Source: Flaccisagitta enflata
Lineage: Eukaryota; Chaetognatha; Sagittoidea; Aphragmophora
Reading direction: 5' to 3'
Length of the DNA stretch: 64,000 bases
NCBI GenBank assembly: GCA_965153355.1
Contig: OZ231126.1
Location: forward strand, 37,076,001-37,140,000
This document shows positions 55,195 through 64,000 of the stretch, piece after piece. Within the stretch, counting starts at the first letter, position 1, and each line of letters begins with the position of its first letter. Below the pieces are notes generated by a model. The model saw only the letters and a program-made list of their open reading frames with translations, did not search any database and was not told the origin of the DNA. A program made the translations under genes and the position numbers.

Positions 55195-55195
55195 G

Positions 55196-55517
55196 CTTGC
55201 AACACCTTGAAAGAACGAAGGAACAATTTTGGGAACAATGGCAGAAATGCTACCTGCCCTCGCTTCAGTCTCGCACAAAATGGCAGACACGCTGCCCAAA
55301 CGTCAAGGAAGGAGATATCGTTCTTCTTCTGAAGGAAAACGTCAAGAGACATACTTGGCCACTTGCGAGAGTTTTGGAAACCGTCGTCGGACGTGACAAT
55401 CTTGTTCGCACCGTGAAAGTGATTTGCGACGGAAAAGAAATTGTGCGCCCGATACAACACATTGTACCCCTTGAGGTACCATCTGACGAAAACGAGCACA
55501 TTGGATCAAGAGATTGA
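55196..55517 (+). pseudogene. Detached C-terminal part of BEL integrase (DUF5641-type)
   Basis: The frame includes KEGDIVLLLKENVKRHTWPL and ARVLETVVGRDNLVRTVKV, the small beta-rich domain that ends BEL/Pao integrases. It is cut off from the main frame by the inserted element, so it is not translated as part of the polyprotein in this copy. Confidence 0.85.
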
Positions 55518-55677
55518 TACAATGTTTAAAAATCTCAATGACAACGACCAGATACAACGTCGAGCTGTGACTGCTGACTACGCAACACTGCTTACTGTGA
55601 ATAATGTTCATATTTCGACTCTGACCTGGATTTCTACCTGTTTAGAAAATTATTGCGAACAATAATTTTGGGGCCAG

Positions 55678-56190
55678 TGTTAAGTTGCCTCAGTTGGGAA
55701 TTTTCCATAGTCTTGCGTAACCCTTTGTTAAAGACGTGTTAGGCTATTATTGGTTATATGATTTCTTAGTAGTCACTGCATGATTGGCTAGAAAGCCGGG
55801 AGTCACGAGAATTTATAGATGTGTTATGAGATAAATCACTGCGCAGAGCGAGACTCTCTGCCTCTAGTTAGTTCACATTTAGTCTTCGCAGAAGAAAGAC
55901 TTACAAATAAGACGTTCTCTTTTTAAAGTAAAAGCAAGGACGTATAAGGCTCAAGAATTGGGCTATTTTCTTTGGATTAAACAATCAAACCTACTACTTT
56001 TGGAAAGAATCCGTTTTCTCATTGTAATCTCATTTATTACAAATCCTTTTACAATTATGCGCCTTACAACCGTCTAATTAAGCGTTCACCTTCTAAGAGA
56101 AAAAAGATAGACAGTGATAGTCACCAACAACAGATCTGAAAGTCGACCAGCTAACTACAGTCCTTTGCTCATAAAGCTGACAATCATTCA
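55678..56190 (+). repeat. 3' LTR
   Basis: Identical by eye to the 5' LTR over all 513 bases. It is followed by the GAGAG target duplication. Confidence 0.95.
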
Positions 56191-56246
<56 letters not shown>

Positions 56247-56296
56247 ATAGAGAGAGTGGGAAGAGATAGAGAGAGTGGGAAGAGAGAGAGAGAGTG

Positions 56297-56362
<66 letters not shown>

Positions 56363-56368
56363 AAGAGA

Positions 56369-56471
<103 letters not shown>

Positions 56472-57084
56472 TCAAAGACAGAGGAAGACTGAGAGATAAA
56501 AAAGACAACTGTAGATTGAATAACAAAAACACACAGGCAATCAATCAAACAGCATGAGATGCACTCACAGAGGATCATGCAGTGAAAAAAGAAACTCCCA
56601 TTTACGACTTTTTTCCGGTCGGCGATTAGCCGCCTTTATTGGTAGATCGATGATCCATCAATGCATTAGGCATTTTCTGGTGGTTTGAACAAGATAGAGT
56701 GCAGACTTATCTGGACCGAACATCGCAACAGCATTATTCTAGGAAGATTAAATTCCGCTATTGACGGATTCGCTAAAACAGAAATCGCAAAAACTTTTGG
56801 TGAAACTCACAAACGTTGTTCTCCTTTTTCATTCAATCTCTTTCTCGATTTCTCTTTTTATTTCAGTCTCTCGCGAACAAACAGAGAAAACCAAATATAC
56901 TAAAATTGATATGATTCAAGATCAAATTTATTCAAACATATCCTGCTTATTCTCTGCCTGCCACAGCGTCTGGCTCCTGTGTTTCCTGGCGGGGCTTCGA
57001 CAGAGAGAATGTCTAAGCCGTATGCATGCATCTTATGGCATGTACGTGTCAGTGTATGTCGAGATATGACTCTTAAAATGTGTG

Positions 57085-57185
<101 letters not shown>

Positions 57186-58199
57186 GTGTTCATGTTCAAA
57201 CATGTGTGCGTGTCAAACTTTCTCTCTGCCTCCGTAATATGGGCGCCTCACAAAAGCAATAAACGCCGTTTCATCAGGCCATAACAATGGTCAACTTCAA
57301 GTTTTTTCCTCTTTTGCCATGTAATCATGTTCCAGTTCTCCTCCCATCTCTCAAGTTTCGCATGGATGGAGAAACGGAGAAACTCAGATCAAAGGAAATC
57401 GGCCGAGAGATCGGCGGAAATCGGGGAAAAAGAAATGACGAGAGAGATCATAAAAAAGAGAGCACGTGATCTAGGATCACAATTGTGATTCTAGATCACA
57501 ATTGAACAGACATAGAACAGACTCAAAGGGAAAAATCACCGGAAGGTAATGAGAGAGAGAGAGTTTAAGCAATAACGGCACATTTGAGACTTGCACGGGA
57601 TTATTTATATTTCTCTCACTATCTTCATCCAGTCTATCAAATCCCACCACTACAAATCTTACTATTTGTGAATTAGAATCAATATAGGCATCACCTCACG
57701 ATATATATGTAAATGATCTTTCATCCCTCACTCCACTTCATAACCCTCCAACACTAATTTTCCTCAGATATAGTTTCTAGTTCACGGCATCTTTATTTGA
57801 AGTGTTTCTTTTTTTTTTTCTTGCCGCCATGAGTATAAGTAAAGGTCAATTTTGTAACAGGTGAATGCATGTAAGACATACTTAAAATGTGTAGAAACCC
57901 CTTTTAAAACTTCAAAATATTCATTTCTGCATCAGGTATACTATGTGAAAGTTGTTTAGAACTGAAATTATAGTAATTACAAATGGCAATGAATGTAATG
58001 ATTATGAAAATTTCTAGACGAAATACTCCTTTATTCATGTTCAAGTAACCATAAACGGAAAAAGTGCATGTAAGCCATTGATTTGTAGGCTTAGAGAGTG
58101 TTCACGCACACCCATAAACATTTTTTTTTCGTAGTCATAGGGCATAATAAAAGGCACTTAACCAACAGAGAGTAAAAATTAATTATAATACTCGAGGCT

Positions 58200-58246
<47 letters not shown>

Positions 58247-58255
58247 CCAGAGTCC

Positions 58256-58310
<55 letters not shown>

Positions 58311-59795
58311 AAGACAGACATACAGGCCGACAGACACAGTAAGAAAGAGAAAAGGACAGACAGAGAGACAGATTGACAGACAACCATAGACTGTCACCAA
58401 TTGTCACACAGTCATGACTATCACACAGGTACAGACACTGACAGAAAGACAGATAGACAGACACAGGGATAGAGAAAGAGAGAGCGCACACAGTCATACA
58501 CACACAAATATATCTGGCGATGTTTTACGAGTGTATCCTTTGGGTCGCGGACGTTTTTAACCAAATGTTCCGATGTTAACCCAGTTATCTCGCAACAACG
58601 CATAATATTTTAATCGCGTTCAATAAAACTTTTATTAGTCTCCTTATTCTGGAGATCATAAAACATATCAAGCATCAAACATAACTTTTCGTCGATGCTT
58701 GGCAATCATCAGCCGAGACGACATTGCGCGTCCTTCTCCCCCCCCCCCTCCTCCTTTTTTTCCTCTAAATTTCCCCTCATTTTTATTCTGTCCGGCTTTC
58801 GGTTTATCATAGACGACACTTAATTTTATATACATTCACGGAATTTTATTACAAGCATCTAAAAAAAAGTGGTATCTCGTTTAATTTTAGGGGACAGCGG
58901 CCTTGGAAAAGTTAGTGACCTATATTGGATATGATACATTTTCATTCAAACCAGATTCATAAAACTATATGATAAACGTGAGAAATGAGAACCTATATGC
59001 ATGGACGTAACCCCAACACATAATTAAACAACCATCTTCAAACTTGATCTCAACCACCTCTAAAGTTTAAAGTTTCAAAATCATGGAAAAAATTCATGAA
59101 AATCGCAAAGGTACTTTTGAACAAACGCTCCCAAAAACGATTCAATTTTTACAGCTAGCCGGCTTCTCTCAATGAAGGAAAAAAGGTTTTCTCTCCCTCT
59201 CTCTTTCTCGTATCGCTGTCAATCGACAAATTGTAAATTCCTTATGTGCCTCGTAAAGAATCTCATTCTATACATACATATGCAAAGTCATTGACCTTTC
59301 AACTCATGGGTCATGAGAACTGACCTGAGGGGGGGGGGGCGGCGACAGCTAGCTTCTTTTTTAAAGAATCTTATAAATCTTCATCAAAGGATTGTTTTTG
59401 ACATTTTTAGAAGGCTATGTAATTGCGATTGTCGAGCAAAAGATAAAAATCTTTGGGAATTTTCATAATGTCGATTTACCAATTATGATTCAATATCACA
59501 TCTTTTTTCTTCTACCCACAACTCTCAGAAGTGCTTTTGTGAGAGAAAAGGACCTACAAAGTTCAGGCACTTAATCATCACGCATCACCATCCCACAATG
59601 CAAGACATCCCACAATGAAAGCCATCCCACAATGCAAGCCATCCACGTTTGTATCTCGATGGAAATGAACTTCTACCCAGCGACAGTAATGTTCTTTTGC
59701 GCTGATGAACCAACGACACAAATCATCCCTGATTATCGATCTTCTCTTGAACCAACGACACAAATCATCCCTGATTATCGAACTTCTCTTCTTAT

Positions 59796-59993
59796 AACAA
59801 GCCCGGATACACGGCTACCCAAGTCGCGTGCCGGTGGGCAGGGGCAGTGATGAAATAGACCAGCTAGGCAGTTGGGCAGGAGCTATAATCCCAAAACCAC
59901 CCGTAAACGCCGAAAAAGCAAAGTGTTACCGACGGACGGACGGACGGACCGACGGACAGAGCGGGTAGTAGAGTCGCGTGCACGCGACTAAAA
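59796..59993 (-). mobile_element. Family H repeat
   Basis: AACAAGCCCGGATACACGGC, GGTGGGCAGGGGCAGTGATG, (GGAC)n and the perfect palindrome AGTCGCGTGCACGCGACT then AAAAA. Confidence 0.8.
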
Positions 59994-61045
59994 AAGAGAT
60001 CTAGGGAGGTACTCAAGTGCGCATCATCTCTCTTCAGTCCTCGATCATCGACACTCACTCATCTGCGCAGGAGGGGGTTTACACTACAAGACATGCATAA
60101 TCTTTCTTCGTCTGACCAACGACACTCGCCGCTGAGAAAGAAGGGGCTACTTTTTGCTTGCGTGCGTATCTTTGTCTATGTGTCTGTCAGTACACTACTT
60201 CAAGATGCTCTCTTAACTGTGAAGTGTAAAGAGTAGAAGGTTCATCATACTCATCAGATGATCCGATCCTTCTCTTCACACTTTAAACGCCTTTCTTGTC
60301 CTTTGACTCTTTTTTCCCGGTCGAAGTTCGAAGGTTGAATCGCTTTCAATAAATAAGGGGCGAATAGAAATGGGGGTGGGATGTTGATTTGGGGATAAGG
60401 GAAGGGGGTGACTTGGGGATAAGGCCGTAAGGGGTGCGTGATCGGAGGTCGCATAACGCGTCTCGTTCGATTCACGAAAGCGTTGATGGTTTTCCACCGC
60501 GCTGTCAATGACCAACAACTGGTGACGTGGCGATGACAACCGCGGGTCCGCAGCAACAACAAAATCAACCTACATATTTGGTTTGCTATATGGTCGGCAT
60601 CAGATAGAAATCTTCATTTCTGTGTGAAAGCGAGACGTTTCAACCATTTCACACGGACCCTTAAGCCATCAATTTCTACCAAACGGTCATGCTTTGAATA
60701 ATGAATACTCTCATAAAATTGAATGACAGAACTCCAGGTGGATGGAATATTTTCAAAACTTTTTTTCTGTCTCCTCCTAAGATTGAATGTCGAGACGGAC
60801 ACTGAAAACTTCAGAAAAGCAATGACTGCAGTAGTATTAGCATAATACTTGAAATGACTAAGCCCGACTAAGATGTTTTGTGAGTGTGTGTTTCTGCGTG
60901 TGAGTGTGATTTGCATTCTAAAAGGTAAGTACAGAGCTTGAAATCTCTCTCCGTTTTATTTAGTTGGTTCGTCGTAAAAAGAAGATTTAACGGGCATCAA
61001 GACAAATAGCCAATTGGTTAGATGCAGAGAAGACAAGATAATTAG

Positions 61046-61186
<141 letters not shown>

Positions 61187-61443
61187 GCGTTTACAGGGGG
61201 TGTTCTCATCCATGTTATGGGAAAGCCTTAATGGTCATACAGCCTCTGCAGTTATGTTCATTCAAATCCATGTCACATGGACCATGTATGCGTGTTATGT
61301 GCCCAATCTTATCAACTTATTCTTTTCTTGTTTTTCGTCGTGTTTTGTCAATCAACTCTTACAGACGAACATTACGCGGTTGATATCACAAATTGTGCTT
61401 TTCACATCAAGTCCAATAAAGTCTTATGCGCTGAAATTATTCA

Positions 61444-61534
<91 letters not shown>

Positions 61535-61806
61535 TTGTGTAAAACTACGATCAAAGAAATTTTGCCGCCTATCGGAAAGTAATTTTGGTATCTAGTGGGA
61601 GGGTTGCGCTGGGACAACGAAAGGTGTAATAATAATGAAGAAGCACCCTTGAATTCTGAACGAGCATTACTTTCTGTATCTGTTTCACTATCTCTCTGTT
61701 TCACGGTCTCTCACAAAAATCTCTCTTTATTCTCATACGCGATTCAGTACGTTGGTCTATCCGTTGGTCCGTCCATCGCGTCGGTCTTTCTTTCTTTCGA
61801 TAACGT

Positions 61807-62172
<366 letters not shown>

Positions 62173-62797
62173 CATACACACACACTGACCCACCCGGAGA
62201 AGTCCGAGAAGATGATCCCTTCACAAACAACGATGATCTCAGTCTTAGATAGGGAATGATGAGAGAATACGGGAGGATAAAAAGTTTTAGGTTGCGTGCG
62301 GTAAGTAAACCCGTCATCGCTACGGCCTGACGGTCATCGCGACCATCGGCGCAATCGTATATTTGTTATCATTATCATTATTATCATCGTGATTATTACG
62401 ACGATACTGTAAGGTAAAACCCGGTAATTTTCAAAGATTCTCGGCCTCGTAATGATCTTTTTTTTTCTTTCTTTCGGTTTATCGTCCGTCATCAGTGGAC
62501 GTAATCATTGCTGGCATCATCGTCATTGTCATCGTAAGCCCAGCTCGGATCATAGTCGTTGCGTCATCGATGCATCGTTGTCAGTGTGACAGTATCCACT
62601 TGTCAGTGTCATTGTCATCGTAATCCCAGCTCGGATCATCGTCATTATGTCATCGCCGTTAACGCTTCGTCATTGTCATTAACAATGCATCTATATAGCA
62701 AAAACAGATAACAGATAAAACATTCTTTGGCATCCGTTATTGCAGGGATCAACTGTTTAACAGATGATAAAAGCAACAAATACAACAAATACATGAA

Positions 62798-63305
<508 letters not shown>

Positions 63306-64000
63306 TGGTCATCACCGTCATTCATGCCCTAGGCCTCCCTTACGAATCCCATCTGGGACGCTTCGCCCCCCAACTAACGGCTGAGGCGATATTGTCGAGG
63401 GTGATAATCGAATTTGACGGGTTGCTAAACCCCGCTTGACCCGCCAAAGAAGAGCTGAGAGGGGTTCAACCGGAGGGGGCGGAGAAGGAGGAGGAAGTTG
63501 GGGGAGTGGGGGGAGTAAGAGCAAGGGTGGGGGGCATGAAAGAGGGAGAGGAAGACGAAGACGAAGAGGATGATACAAAACTTGAACGAGAGGATTAAGT
63601 GAAAAGGGAAAGAGGACTTGAAAGGTTTGACACCCCTTAAATGTCTGCGCTGGAGGAGTGTGTGGAGAATAGGCAAATAAGAAGCGCGAGGATCGAGGGG
63701 GATCGAGGGTTGGGGGAAAGGCGAGAAGATAACGGAGGTTGGAAAAGGAAAAGGGTCAGGGGCCCCTGACTCAGGGGAAGGGCAGTAAGATAACAGAGGC
63801 TTAGGATGGTGAGGGGCTGGGCAGTCCTAGAGCACAGGGGGTGAGAAGGCTGTAGAAAGGGGTTATGGAAGGAGGGGGCAAGGTCTGTGAGGTGGCGCGG
63901 GTAGAGGAGGGTTGGGGAAGACGGCGGGGGTTGGGAAAACAACAATTGAGAGAGGCCAAAGAGGCCACGAAGGGTCAAGGTGAGTAAACAATCTGTAAGA

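Larger units (their letters stand above)
49032..56190 (+). mobile_element. BEL/Pao LTR retrotransposon, recently inserted
   Basis: A full-length element: 513-bp LTRs at 49032-49544 and 55678-56190, which I find identical base by base. Each begins TGTTAAG and ends ATTCA. A 5-bp target duplication GAGAG lies at 49027-49031 and 56191-56195. A TGG-starting primer site follows the 5' LTR and a TTTTGGGG purine-type tract precedes the 3' LTR. The internal region has a single gag-pol frame. Five-base duplications and a fused gag-pol are typical of BEL/Pao. Identical LTRs imply very recent insertion. The pol frame is broken by a small insertion at 55000-55194, so this copy is probably not autonomous. 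Confidence 0.95.

Overview
The window is nuclear DNA of a multicellular animal. It holds a GLI/Ci-type Hedgehog transcription factor with five C2H2 fingers, the 3' part of a 26S proteasome ATPase (Rpt4/PSMC6), spliceosomal introns, a BEL/Pao retrotransposon (a superfamily known only from metazoans), several DNA-transposon derivatives and a very high load of simple repeats. The repeat load, the Ci-like PKA motifs and the DINE/pearl-like repeats suggest an invertebrate, probably a protostome. I cannot name the phylum safely.

Layout. At 1-1490 there is a truncated dispersed repeat built of ~150-bp tandem units; a second copy lies at 22850-23850. At 1410-4453, minus strand, is a three-exon gene for a secreted coiled-coil protein whose introns carry a 717-bp hAT derivative and a TA-flanked element. 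4454-9269 is noncoding and dominated by GA/CT/GT arrays. At 9270-19503, plus strand, are the last five coding exons of the Rpt4 gene. Its last intron (8.6 kb, GC-AG) contains nested transposons, including a 7.0-kb hAT bracketed by a perfect 8-bp target duplication. At 21279-41085, minus strand, fifteen exons of the GLI/Ci gene can be joined with every phase consistent, giving 1889 codons plus a stop. This gene is convergent with Rpt4. From 41.1 to 49.0 kb I see only microsatellites and repeat fragments. At 49032-56190 is a recent BEL/Pao element with LTRs identical by eye, whose long ORF is interrupted near its 3' end by a 195-bp insertion. 56.2-64.0 kb is noncoding, with very long GT, CT and ATC arrays.

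How the genes relate. GLI/Ci is the terminal effector of Hedgehog signalling. It is proteolytically processed by the proteasome, so its being next to a proteasome ATPase is a curiosity that I take to be chance. The window is best read as two long-intron housekeeping/developmental genes in a landscape of nested mobile elements and microsatellites. Some of these insertions sit within a few bases of splice sites. A recurring short element (terminal GC-rich hairpin, then a GTCC-like microsatellite, then an AT-rich core) is present in about a dozen copies and resembles the Helentron-derived DINE-1/pearl class.
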